A stretch of DNA of 7,519 bases from Candidatus Woesearchaeota archaeon (GCA_018303575.1 JAGVXW010000014.1:1-7519); one strand, 5' to 3'; shown: positions 1 through 5,701, counted from the stretch's first letter. Notes: generated from the sequence alone by a model not told the origin. Numbers and translations are program-made.

Positions 1-12
1 GTCGAGGAGTTC

Positions 13-936
13 ATGGAGGATATCAGCGCCCAGTATGCGCTCGCGCAAGTGACAAGCATTAAGCCGCTTACGCCAAGAGAATTGGCACGTCCTCTCCGCC
101 CTGACGTGCGCCTCCATGACGGAGTAATCACTGGGAAAGTCGAGGACGAGCATGTTAGGCTTGTTAGTTATTCGGAAATCACCACCCACCGAAACATGCT
201 TGAGGGGACCATGCTGTTCGTCTTTGAAAACTATTTCCAGAGAACGCCGGACAATATTTTACTGGCGGGCTTCAGAGCAGCGGGATTGCCTGCGGAGAAG
301 GTGGGTTCCTACGAGCAGGTGGCAATCAATACCCCTTTGCTCAGGCGCCATTTCAAGACAGCTCCGCCTTCAGATAGAAATATGATTAATTTGCTGGAGC
401 AGAGATTGGGCAAAAAGGTAAACCTTCAGGCATTTGCCTCTGAAACTGCGGAACGGATGCAGGACGGAACAATTGACGCGGTTGTCGGTTTGGAGGAAGG
501 AACGGTCATGCGAGCCTACCGAACGCTCAGCAGATTAAGTGTTGCCGTGCCTGACCTTGCTAACGAACTCGACAATGTCGTTCCCTTCAGGGTTGCTGAC
601 AAGGTTGCAAAGCAGAGGGTGGAGAGCAGGATGAAAGAAATGGAAAGGCGTTTGCTTGAGGAGTATGGGTTTGATGTCACGAAGACCAAGACCATGTTTA
701 CATTAGCCGTTGCCATCATGACGCCAGACCAGGTTAGGCTCGACAAGTCCAAATATTATCGGGACGTGGAAATGATGGATGCAGCGGCAAGAATGATTGC
801 GGAGAAGGAACAACTGCACAAAGTATTGACGAAGGCCGAAGGGCAAGCAATCTTAGAGAGCTACGGATTTGGCCAGTTGATGACCTTTATCCCAGAGACG
901 GTCTGGAGCGCGGATGCATGGAGGAAATCGCAATGA
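13..936 (+). CDS. Unrecognised protein, about 307 residues, first gene of a three-gene cluster
   Basis: I do not recognise this family. The product is a soluble, charged protein without signal peptide or membrane segment. A helical, Arg/Lys/Glu-rich stretch lies around residues 200-225 (it includes SRMKEMERRLLEEYGF), and a second helical stretch lies around residues 255-285. The middle (about 125-170) has an alternating pattern, LLEQRLGKKVNLQAF then DAVVGLEEGTVMRAY, that could be an alpha/beta domain. No catalytic motif stands out. The start is uncertain: the frame is open to the left edge of the window, and the ATG at 13 has only a closely spaced GAGGAG before it, so the true start may lie upstream. 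The stop overlaps the start of the next gene by ATGA at 933-936, which implies translational coupling. Function is unknown; the only hint is its linkage to an amidohydrolase and a methyltransferase-like gene. Confidence 0.75.
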   Translation: MEDISAQYALAQVTSIKPLTPRELARPLRPDVRLHDGVITGKVEDEHVRLVSYSEITTHRNMLEGTMLFVFENYFQRTPDNILLAGFRAAGLPAEKVGSYEQVAINTPLLRRHFKTAPPSDRNMINLLEQRLGKKVNLQAFASETAERMQDGTIDAVVGLEEGTVMRAYRTLSRLSVAVPDLANELDNVVPFRVADKVAKQRVESRMKEMERRLLEEYGFDVTKTKTMFTLAVAIMTPDQVRLDKSKYYRDVEMMDAAARMIAEKEQLHKVLTKAEGQAILESYGFGQLMTFIPETVWSADAWRKSQ

Positions 937-1616
937 TGCTCACCTGCCCCGCGCGCCCGTATGAGTTCAAGTACGACACTCAGCAGACCGCGCTCTTTAT
1001 CATCGACTTCCAGAAGGACTTTCTTCTTCCGGGCGGATTCGGCGACGTGAGCTTGGGGAATGATGTTTCCCTTCTTCAAAGAGCCGTTGCTCCGACAAGG
1101 GAGGTTTTGCAAGCCGCGCGTCAATATGGCCTGGCTGTCTATCATTTTCGTGAAGGCTACAAGCCTGACTTAAGCGATTGCCATGAATCAAAAAGAAACC
1201 GGGGAAGATTGGATCTGAGAATCGGTGACCGAGGGCCGATGGGAAGGATTCTCATCCGCGGAGAGCCAGGAAATGAAATCATAGACGAACTTGCTCCGCT
1301 TGATGGGGAACCTGTCATTGACAAGCCTGGGAAGAACGCGTTCTATGCCACGGACTTGGATGCTCGGCTAAGAAGCGCAGGCACCCGCTATCTCGTTCTT
1401 ACGGGTGTGACAACTGAGGTTTGCGATTTAGCAACCATCATCGGCGCGAACGACCATGGCTATGAGCCGCTCTTGCTTGAGGATTGCGTTGCGTCCTATA
1501 AGCCAGCATTGCATGCCGCAACTATTGAAATGGTGGTTTCTCAGGATGGCATCTTAGGATGGGTCGCGCAGTCTAAAGAGTTCTTGGATTCTCTTCGCAC
1601 TGCGCACAAGGAGTGA
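933..1616 (+). CDS. Isochorismatase-family cysteine hydrolase, biuret/triuret hydrolase-like
   Basis: This is an alpha/beta hydrolase of the isochorismatase/nicotinamidase superfamily, which cleaves C-N bonds of small amides through a Cys-Asp-Lys triad. Counting from the ATG at 933, the likely triad is Asp25 (in FIIDFQKDF), Lys131 (in VIDKPGKNAFYATDLD) and Cys164 (in LTGVTTEVCD, where the family's cis-peptide loop lies). The segments GPMGRILIRGEPGNEI and LLLEDCVA resemble biuret and triuret hydrolases and RutB-like ureidoacrylate amidohydrolases more than nicotinamidases. The substrate remains inferred. The length of 227 residues is normal for the family. I chose the start at 933 because GGAGG at 920-924 lies 8 bases upstream and the ATG overlaps the previous stop (ATGA). 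The alternatives are 918, which would place that GGAGG inside the gene, and 936. The gene is co-transcribed with both neighbours. Confidence 0.9.
   Translation: MMLTCPARPYEFKYDTQQTALFIIDFQKDFLLPGGFGDVSLGNDVSLLQRAVAPTREVLQAARQYGLAVYHFREGYKPDLSDCHESKRNRGRLDLRIGDRGPMGRILIRGEPGNEIIDELAPLDGEPVIDKPGKNAFYATDLDARLRSAGTRYLVLTGVTTEVCDLATIIGANDHGYEPLLLEDCVASYKPALHAATIEMVVSQDGILGWVAQSKEFLDSLRTAHKE
1608..1613 (+). promoter_or_regulatory. Shine-Dalgarno site of the methyltransferase-like gene
   Basis: AAGGAG directly precedes the stop codon of the hydrolase gene and lies 7 bases before the ATG at 1621. It fixes the start of the third gene and shows that this cluster uses Shine-Dalgarno-led internal starts. 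Confidence 0.75.
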
Positions 1617-1620
1617 TATC

Positions 1621-2340
1621 ATGGCGCAGAGCTTAGACTTTCTCGCAAGAGCGGTTCCGAAGGAGTACGCGCCGCTTATTCGCGATGCGAGATTCATCCG
1701 TACCGAAAACACTGATTTTTCCAGGGTGATTGTCAGCGGCCTTTTCGATGATGCGTTTCATCCCGAGCTTGCGGACCCTGATGAACGGAGTGCATTGGTG
1801 AGAACGTATTATCCTGAAGATTTTTCTCCAGCCGATTTGGAGCGCATTCGGCGCGAAGAGCATCTGCGCGATTTGGGAAAGGTCTTACTCGAACAGTCTA
1901 GGGACGGAACGGTCCTGGATTTGGCCTGTGGCGGCTATGGCTCTCCGTTTGAAGGCGTCAGCCAAGTGTTCGGAGCAAGGCGGTTTATCGGCGTTGATTT
2001 GGCCATCGGCTCACACTCGAAGCACTCGCCCACCTTTGATACTCATTATGTCCGAGCCGATCTCTTGGATATGATAGCAAGGATGCCTGATGATTATGTC
2101 TCCGTCGCGAGCATCTGCGGATTGGAAGAGCATTCGGAAGCTCGCTATGCAAATGGAGAGTACGCGAGAGCACTAGAAACCGAATTGGCCCGGGTGATGC
2201 GCAAGGGTGGTGTGCTGCTCTTAGACAAAGTAAGTTTCTATGACTCTCCCCTCTCTCCCTCCGAGCATGGGTTCGTGCGCAAGGATGTGGAGTTTGAGGA
2301 AGATCAAGAGATCTCATTTGTTTTCGAGAATGCAAAGTGA
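1621..2340 (+). CDS. Class I SAM-dependent methyltransferase-like protein
   Basis: The protein has the order of motifs of a Rossmann-fold methyltransferase. Motif I is VLDLACGGYGSPF (residues 98-110, the glycine-rich SAM loop). The end of strand 2 is FIGVDLA (122-128), where Asp126 would hold the SAM ribose. RADLLD (145-150) could contact adenine, and RVMRKGGVLLLDKV (191-204) is the usual late strand. The first 90 or so residues form a mostly helical N-terminal extension. The motif IV region (SICGLEEHSEA, about 164-174) does not match a known DNA, RNA or protein methylase signature, so I cannot name a substrate. Some members of this fold have lost catalysis. At 239 residues it is a small single-domain enzyme. 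It is 4 bases from the hydrolase stop, last in the cluster, and converges with the coiled-coil gene across only 32 bases. Confidence 0.8.
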   Translation: MAQSLDFLARAVPKEYAPLIRDARFIRTENTDFSRVIVSGLFDDAFHPELADPDERSALVRTYYPEDFSPADLERIRREEHLRDLGKVLLEQSRDGTVLDLACGGYGSPFEGVSQVFGARRFIGVDLAIGSHSKHSPTFDTHYVRADLLDMIARMPDDYVSVASICGLEEHSEARYANGEYARALETELARVMRKGGVLLLDKVSFYDSPLSPSEHGFVRKDVEFEEDQEISFVFENAK

Positions 2341-2372
2341 GCCTGAATTGTTAATTTAAGTATCAAATAGAA

Positions 2373-3260
2373 CTAATCCGTATCCGCTCCCTGGAACGCC
2401 AAGATATCTTCCGTCGTGAGCTTCTGGCCCTTCTTGATCTTCTCCTCGACGCTGTGCTTCCTCTCCTTCAAAGTTTCCTTCTGCTTGCGCTCCGCGCGCT
2501 CCTTCTGCTCCTGCCGCTCGCCCGAGGCCTGCGCCTGGAGCTCGTGCACTTCCGCCAGCAGCTGTTTTACTTGTTCGTTCTTCTGGTTGAACTGCTTCTT
2601 GTGGTCGATAAACGCTTGGAACGCTTGCTGCTCCTTGACTTTGATCTCATCGATCTCCTTCGACGCGACGAGCAGGTTCTCGTGCCGCTCCTGGCTCTCC
2701 TTGGCCTGGCCCTGCACGCGGCGGTGGCTCTCCTGCGCCACCCTCTTCTGCTCGTCGGTCAGCTTGGACAGATCACGGATCTCCTTGAGCACATTGCCCA
2801 CTTCCTGCGCGTCCTTCAGCTTCTTCTTCAGCTCCTTGATCTGCTTCATGATGCCCTTCTCGCGGTCGAAGGACATGGGATCTGTTTCGACTTTCCGCTC
2901 CAGTATCTCGATCTGGCGCAGGATTCCAGTCGGGTCCTTGATGTTGTGCTTCTTCAGCAGCTCGTCGCGCTTCGCCTCGAACTCCTTCAGCCTCGCCACG
3001 GACGCTTTCACCGCTTCATTCTGCTTGTCGCGGTCCTGCTTGAACTGCCTCACGTCTTTTGTCAGCGTGTCGCGCGTCTGCCGGCTCCGCTTGATCTCCT
3101 CGATCAGGCTGTGGATGCGCTCCGACAGCTCGGTCTTCTCCCGGAAGTGCTTCTCCTTCCGCTCGTTGATGGCCCGGAGCTCGGTCTGCAACGCGTTGAC
3201 CTGCGCGCGCTTCGAAGAAATCTGCTCCTGGAGCTTCCTGCTCTCCTCTGCTGTCGGCAT
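2373..3260 (-). CDS. Archaeal coiled-coil protein, COG1340-like
   Basis: This is a 295-residue, almost wholly helical, highly charged protein predicted to form two long coiled-coil arms (about 1-105 and 140-285). A short break holds HNIKDPTGILRQ (about 105-116). The segment at 117-148, ILERKVET followed by a MSFDREKGIMKQI-type helix, matches the hallmark helical turn of archaeal COG1340 coiled-coil proteins as I recall it. The C-terminal GQKLTTEDILAFQ is also typical. The biochemical role of the family is not established; similarity to the yeast polysome-associated protein Bfr1 has the same general pattern but is only an inference here. Such genes have sometimes been misannotated as phosphoserine phosphatase. 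The ATG is preceded by AGAGGA. It follows the L1-L10-L12 genes on the same strand after a 224-base spacer holding two palindromic elements, so it may be the last gene of that operon or have its own promoter. Confidence 0.85.
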   Translation of the reverse strand: MPTAEESRKLQEQISSKRAQVNALQTELRAINERKEKHFREKTELSERIHSLIEEIKRSRQTRDTLTKDVRQFKQDRDKQNEAVKASVARLKEFEAKRDELLKKHNIKDPTGILRQIEILERKVETDPMSFDREKGIMKQIKELKKKLKDAQEVGNVLKEIRDLSKLTDEQKRVAQESHRRVQGQAKESQERHENLLVASKEIDEIKVKEQQAFQAFIDHKKQFNQKNEQVKQLLAEVHELQAQASGERQEQKERAERKQKETLKERKHSVEEKIKKGQKLTTEDILAFQGADTD

Positions 3261-3302
3261 CGTGTGTCCTCTTTGACTTTATGGGCAAGGAAAGGGAATT
3301 CA

Positions 3303-3369
3303 GGCGGTCGACGGGCTTCTCCGAAGCCCTCCTCGGCACCCAAAGGGGTTCCCCGCCTCGGCGACCGCC
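3303..3369 (-). repeat. Palindromic element, copy A
   Basis: This 67-base GC-rich element is closed by a perfect 8-base inverted repeat (GGCGGTCG at 3303-3310, CGACCGCC at 3362-3369). Inside are a 7-bp hairpin with 3-base loop (3313-3319 with 3323-3329) and a weaker hairpin built on ACCC/GGGT (3338-3341 with 3346-3349) and GGC/GCC. Transcribed from either strand it could fold as a three-way junction. It aligns along its whole length with copy C (4764-4830) in the same orientation and with copy B (3376-3439) in the opposite orientation. It has no stop codon in any of six frames. Strand is assigned relative to copy B taken as plus. Confidence 0.8.
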
Positions 3370-3379
3370 AACGTTGGCG
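3366..3379. repeat. Perfect 14-base palindrome at the A/B junction
   Basis: CGCCAACGTTGGCG reads identically on both strands. It arises where the two inverted elements meet around the AACGTT spacer. The whole 3303-3439 block can therefore also form one long imperfect hairpin in which copy A pairs with copy B, as an alternative to two separate three-way junctions. Confidence 0.8.
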
Positions 3380-3439
3380 CTGCTGGCCGGGGGTTGCCCC
3401 CGTCGGGGTGGCCAGAGGGCCGAAGGCCCGTCAGCCGCC
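3376..3439 (+). repeat. Palindromic element, copy B
   Basis: This 64-base element is inverted relative to copy A and separated from it by AACGTT. The outer stem is GGCGCTG (3376-3382) with CAGCCGCC (3432-3439), one base bulged. The first inner arm is CTGGCC/GGCCAG (3383-3388, 3410-3415) topped by CCCC/GGGG. The second inner arm is GGGCC-GAA-GGCCC (3417-3429). This is the same three-way layout as copies A and C, and several arm bases differ in compensating pairs, which argues that the folded shape has been kept. The only stop triplet is one TCA (minus-strand TGA) at 3431-3433. Confidence 0.8.
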
Positions 3440-3472
3440 ACTCCTTTTCTTGCTTGCCTCTCTTATGAAAAT

Positions 3473-3480
3473 AATATAAA
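3473..3480 (-). promoter_or_regulatory. AT-rich tract after L12: possible TATA box or terminator
   Basis: Read on the minus strand, the L12 stop codon is followed by an AT-rich, T-rich stretch holding TTTATATT. It could be a TATA box for the coiled-coil gene, which would give it a leader of roughly 190 bases containing both palindromic elements. It could equally be the T-rich end of the L12 transcript. The sequence alone does not decide between these. Confidence 0.4.
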
Positions 3481-3484
3481 TAAT

Positions 3485-3787
3485 TTAGCCGAACAGGGCG
3501 CCCAGGCCGGCCGCGGCTTCCGCCTCGGTCTTCTTGTCGTCCTTGGCTTCCTTCTTCTCTTCTTTCGCGCCGGCTGCTGCTGGTGCGGCCGCTGCCGGAG
3601 CCGCCACCGCCACGCTCGCCTTCTGGATGGCCTCGTCGATGTTGATGCCTTCCAGGCTCGCGCAGAGCGCCTTGACGCGCGCGTCGTCGGGCTTCGCGCC
3701 CGCCGTCTCCATCACTTTCTTTATCGTTGCCTCGTCGATCTTGCCGCCCGCCTTGTGGATCAGCATCGCCGCGTAGATGTATTCCAT
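3485..3787 (-). CDS. rpl12: Large-subunit ribosomal protein L12 (archaeal P1/P2 type)
   Basis: This is the acidic stalk protein that binds as dimers to L10 and recruits translation factors to the ribosome. The 100-residue length and domain order are typical for archaea: an N-terminal helical dimerisation domain (MEYIYAAMLIHKAGGKID, then about 20-58), an Ala/Pro-rich hinge (about 59-74), a charged KEEKKEAKDDKK stretch and the conserved factor-binding tail GLGALFG at the C terminus. The start is supported by GAGGT about 8 bases upstream on the minus strand. It lies 14 bases after the L10 stop. As the last ribosomal gene it is followed by an AT-rich tract and then the inverted pair of palindromic elements. 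Confidence 0.97.
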   Translation of the reverse strand: MEYIYAAMLIHKAGGKIDEATIKKVMETAGAKPDDARVKALCASLEGINIDEAIQKASVAVAAPAAAAPAAAGAKEEKKEAKDDKKTEAEAAAGLGALFG

Positions 3788-3801
3788 GGTTGTGTACCTC
3801 G

Positions 3802-4677
3802 TTAGTTTCCCGCAGTCTGTTTGAGGCCCAGCATCTGCCGCTGGGCCTGCGCTAGGAGTTCGGGCATGACGCCCGGAACAAGGATGGCCGCTTCAGTTCC
3901 TAAAGCTTTCGCTTCGCGGTGCGCTTTTGCGATGAAATCCGGCATGAGCTCTTTGACTGGATACGCCGCCTCGAACGCGAGGTTGCGCGCCCAGGAAGCG
4001 GCTTGCGTCATAGTGGCCTTGAACTGCTCCTCGTCGACATCCAGCACCTGCTTCCCATAGACCGTGCCGGCCTCAAAGATAGCTGTGATGTCCAAGCCGA
4101 GCTCCATGGGCTTGATGTCCAGACGCATGAGCATGCTCGCCAGCTCTGGGGAGATCACTTTGCCCTCAGGAGCCACAATCTTGTCCTCCTTGATCGAGAT
4201 CTTGCCCGCGTCCACTCCAGCCTTGATGCCGAGCCTTCCCAGCTCGCCGATGACCGGGCCGGGAGCGAAGGGGGTGGGCCCGGCCTTCACTACGATGTCG
4301 TGCGGCGCCTGCTGGCCTGCCTTCGCGTACGCGGGAGACTTGCTCTTCTTGATGATCCTGTAAATGGAGAACGGGTTCTCCTTGGTGAACAGGAGCGCGG
4401 GCATCCCCGTCATCTTCCCGTCGAGCTGGAGGATGCCCTTCCTGCCCTTCTCCGCCTCCTGCAGCGCGAGATGGATCAGCCTCCTCTTGGTCATGAACAT
4501 CTCCGCCCTGCCCCGCAATTTCCCGCGCATCTGCTGGAGCGCGCTGGCGGGAAGATTCTCCATGTTCGCGATGCCGATGATCGGATATTCCTTCAGGAGC
4601 TGCACAACCTTTGCCACTTGCTCCTTCTTATAAGAGGCGGCCTTAGTTTGGTGCTCCCCGGGCTGGCCGTGCGTCAT
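3802..4677 (-). CDS. rpl10: Large-subunit ribosomal protein L10 (P0), without the usual C-terminal tail
   Basis: L10 anchors the stalk to 23S rRNA and carries the L12 dimers. The N-terminal rRNA-binding domain is clear (YKKEQVAKVVQLLKEYPIIGIANM, residues about 16-40). The archaeal insertion domain carries the diagnostic AGPTPFAPGPVIGEL (132-146) and KISIKEDKIVAPEGKVI. A helical spine suited to L12 binding runs from about 225 to 285. At 291 residues the protein stops right after the spine with LKQTAGN. Many archaeal L10 proteins are about 30-50 residues longer and end in a Glu-rich segment plus an LG-LFG tail like that of L12; here that tail is absent. The ATG overlaps the L1 stop (ATGA at 4677-4674), and AGGAGG lies 7 bases upstream inside L1, so L10 is translationally coupled to L1. 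Confidence 0.97.
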   Translation of the reverse strand: MTHGQPGEHQTKAASYKKEQVAKVVQLLKEYPIIGIANMENLPASALQQMRGKLRGRAEMFMTKRRLIHLALQEAEKGRKGILQLDGKMTGMPALLFTKENPFSIYRIIKKSKSPAYAKAGQQAPHDIVVKAGPTPFAPGPVIGELGRLGIKAGVDAGKISIKEDKIVAPEGKVISPELASMLMRLDIKPMELGLDITAIFEAGTVYGKQVLDVDEEQFKATMTQAASWARNLAFEAAYPVKELMPDFIAKAHREAKALGTEAAILVPGVMPELLAQAQRQMLGLKQTAGN

Positions 4678-5489
4678 GGCGTGGCCTCCTGAGGTTCTTT
4701 GGGAGCGTCCATTTTTTTCTCGCCTTTTCCCTCCTCTTTTGGAGAATCAGAAACATTTTTTTCGGCGCCGACGGCCTTCTTCGAAGGCCTCTTTCCACCC
4801 CGGAGGGGGCCACCCCCGGCAAGCGGCGCCGCATTCTGCTCCTCAACTCTGATCGGTTTTCCCATGGTCGTCTTCAGGAACATTTCCTTGATGTTGTGGA
4901 TATCATTGGGCAAGGCGGAGACGAGCGTCTTGTAGAGCGTAAGGATCGTGTCCACCAGCTCCTCCTCCTTGGTCGCCTCATTCCCCACAGAAGTTTGGAA
5001 CAGCGGCGCGCTCTCGATCCTGATGCGGACAGTTTTCTGGAGCTTGTCCTTCAGCGCCTCCAAATTCGCGTTCGGCGGCACAACGCATCCCGCCTTCGGG
5101 TTGGGCATCTTGCCGCGCGGCCCGAGCGCCTTTCCGAACGCCGTAGCGACCTTCGGCATGATATTTGCTTGCGCGATGAAGAAGTGATGGTCTTTAGCGA
5201 GCTTCTTGAGCGTCTTCTTGTCCTGGTACCTTCCGAACTCGTCCACGGAGATGGTGGTGTCAAAGTGCTTCTTCGCGGAATCCAGGAGCTCGACATCCAC
5301 CAGGGCGCAGATCTTCACCGGCTTGCCGCGGCTGTAGTGCAGAGGCGCGTAGACATCCACCTTGTTCTCGGGCTTCTTGAGGTCCAGGTCTTTGAGATTG
5401 ATGATAAGGTCAATGGACTGGGTGAAGTTCCTTTTCGGAGAAGTCTGCTTCAGAACAGCTAATGTCTGCTGGATATGGGTTTTTTCCAT
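4674..5489 (-). CDS. rpl1: Large-subunit ribosomal protein L1 with an extended, repeat-derived tail
   Basis: L1 forms the mobile stalk that handles deacylated tRNA at the E site, and in many prokaryotes it represses its own operon by binding the mRNA. The RNA-binding domain is complete, with the conserved ALGPRGKMPNPK at 121-132 and the closing strand segment FLKTTMGKPIRVEE at about 204-217, where archaeal L1 proteins normally end. This one runs on to 271 residues. Residues 220-242 (APLAGGGPLRGGKRPSKKAV and GA) are encoded by palindromic element copy C, and residues 243-271 form a Lys/Glu/Pro-rich disordered tail. The ATG is preceded by GGAGGGG about 4 bases upstream. It is the first gene of the operon; L11, which often precedes L1 in archaea, is not here. 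Confidence 0.97.
   Translation of the reverse strand: MEKTHIQQTLAVLKQTSPKRNFTQSIDLIINLKDLDLKKPENKVDVYAPLHYSRGKPVKICALVDVELLDSAKKHFDTTISVDEFGRYQDKKTLKKLAKDHHFFIAQANIMPKVATAFGKALGPRGKMPNPKAGCVVPPNANLEALKDKLQKTVRIRIESAPLFQTSVGNEATKEEELVDTILTLYKTLVSALPNDIHNIKEMFLKTTMGKPIRVEEQNAAPLAGGGPLRGGKRPSKKAVGAEKNVSDSPKEEGKGEKKMDAPKEPQEATP
4764..4830 (-). repeat. Palindromic element, copy C, inside the L1 gene
   Basis: This 67-base element aligns with copy A in the same orientation and at the same length. Its outer stem is a perfect GGCGCCG/CGGCGCC (4764-4770 with 4824-4830; one further pair is possible on the outside). The inner arms are GGCCTTC-TTC-GAAGGCC (4773-4789, 7 bp) and CCCC-GGA-GGGG (4798-4808). 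It has no stop triplet in any of six frames and is read through in the L1 frame, giving a Gly/Pro/Lys/Arg-rich segment. No target-site duplication is obvious at its edges. Confidence 0.8.
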
Positions 5490-5503
5490 CGATCCCCTCC
5501 TGG

Positions 5504-5513
5504 CTGCGCGCAG
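5504..5513 (-). promoter_or_regulatory. Palindrome in the L1 mRNA leader
   Basis: CTGCGCGCAG lies between the presumed transcript start and the Shine-Dalgarno site of L1. It could form a short hairpin in the leader, where L1 autoregulation might act. I cannot match it to the known L1-binding fold, so it is only a candidate. Confidence 0.25.
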
Positions 5514-5549
5514 TCAGTCTCTGGGAATGGGAAAGGGACTTCCGGGAAA

Positions 5550-5557
5550 TATATAAA
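5550..5557 (-). promoter_or_regulatory. TATA box of the L1-L10-L12 operon
   Basis: On the minus strand the sequence reads CCTTTATATATTT, containing the archaeal consensus TTTATATA. It lies about 64 bases before the L1 ATG. With the usual spacing of about 26 bases, transcription would start near 5527 and leave a leader of about 38 bases that includes the GGAGGGG ribosome binding site. Confidence 0.75.
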
Positions 5558-5576
5558 GGTTGGCTTTTTTTGGCTT

Positions 5577-5677
5577 TGTGTATTTAGTGCCTCCTGTGTA
5601 TAAAGTCGGGGTTCTGTGTAGAAAGTCAAGGGGGCGTGTATAAACTCACAGCTTTTCAGGACTTCTTACACAAAGCC
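5577..5677. repeat. Array of about 20-base repeats, candidate operator
   Basis: Four direct copies of a unit close to TGTGTAnnAAGTC start at 5577, 5595, 5615 and 5635 (spacing 18, 20 and 20). A fifth copy in inverted orientation ends at about 5672 (minus-strand TGTGTAAGAAGTC). The outermost copies sit in an 11-base perfect inverted repeat: GGCTTTGTGTA at 5572-5582 and TACACAAAGCC at 5667-5677. The array begins about 20 bases upstream of the L1 operon TATA box and ends about 17 bases before that of the leucine-rich-repeat gene. The unit length, near two helical turns, suits cooperative binding of a regulator on one DNA face. Confidence 0.6.
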
Positions 5678-5693
5678 CTTTTTTTGAGAATCA

Positions 5694-5701
5694 TTTAAAT
5701 A
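5694..5701 (+). promoter_or_regulatory. TATA box of the leucine-rich-repeat gene
   Basis: TTTAAATA lies about 30 bases before the ATG at 5728. The expected transcript start falls only a few bases from the ATG, and no strong Shine-Dalgarno site is present, so this gene is probably read from a leaderless or nearly leaderless mRNA. Confidence 0.55.

Noticed and set aside
933..1616. Nicotinamidase (PncA) as the identity of the isochorismatase-fold gene
   Set aside because: The metal-binding His pattern of nicotinamidases is not apparent, whereas the IRGEPGNEI and VIDKPGKNAF segments fit the biuret/triuret hydrolase and RutB-like branch better.
2416..3479. Long plus-strand open frames opposite the coiled-coil gene, rich in Leu or Ser/Cys
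   Set aside because: They are antisense shadows of a Glu/Lys/Gln-rich coiled coil; their composition is what the complement of such codons gives. The minus-strand frame has a start, a ribosome binding site and a family match.
3575..3625. GC-rich repetitive stretch in L12
   Set aside because: It encodes the Ala/Pro hinge normal for L12; the repetitiveness is due to Ala codons.
3281..3805. 174-residue plus-strand frame across the L12 gene and both palindromic elements
   Set aside because: It is open only because the elements and the antisense of L12 lack stops; its composition is low-complexity and it runs against a certain ribosomal gene.
4225..4300. A possible fourth copy of the GC-rich palindromic element in L10
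   Set aside because: The GGGCC/GGCCC-rich stretch encodes the universally conserved AGPTPFAPGPVIGEL segment of archaeal L10 and lacks the outer stem and three-arm layout.
5577..5655. A CRISPR-like array suggested by regularly spaced TGTGTA units
   Set aside because: The period is only about 20 bases, the units are degenerate and abut without distinct spacers, and one copy is inverted. This fits an operator array, not a CRISPR.
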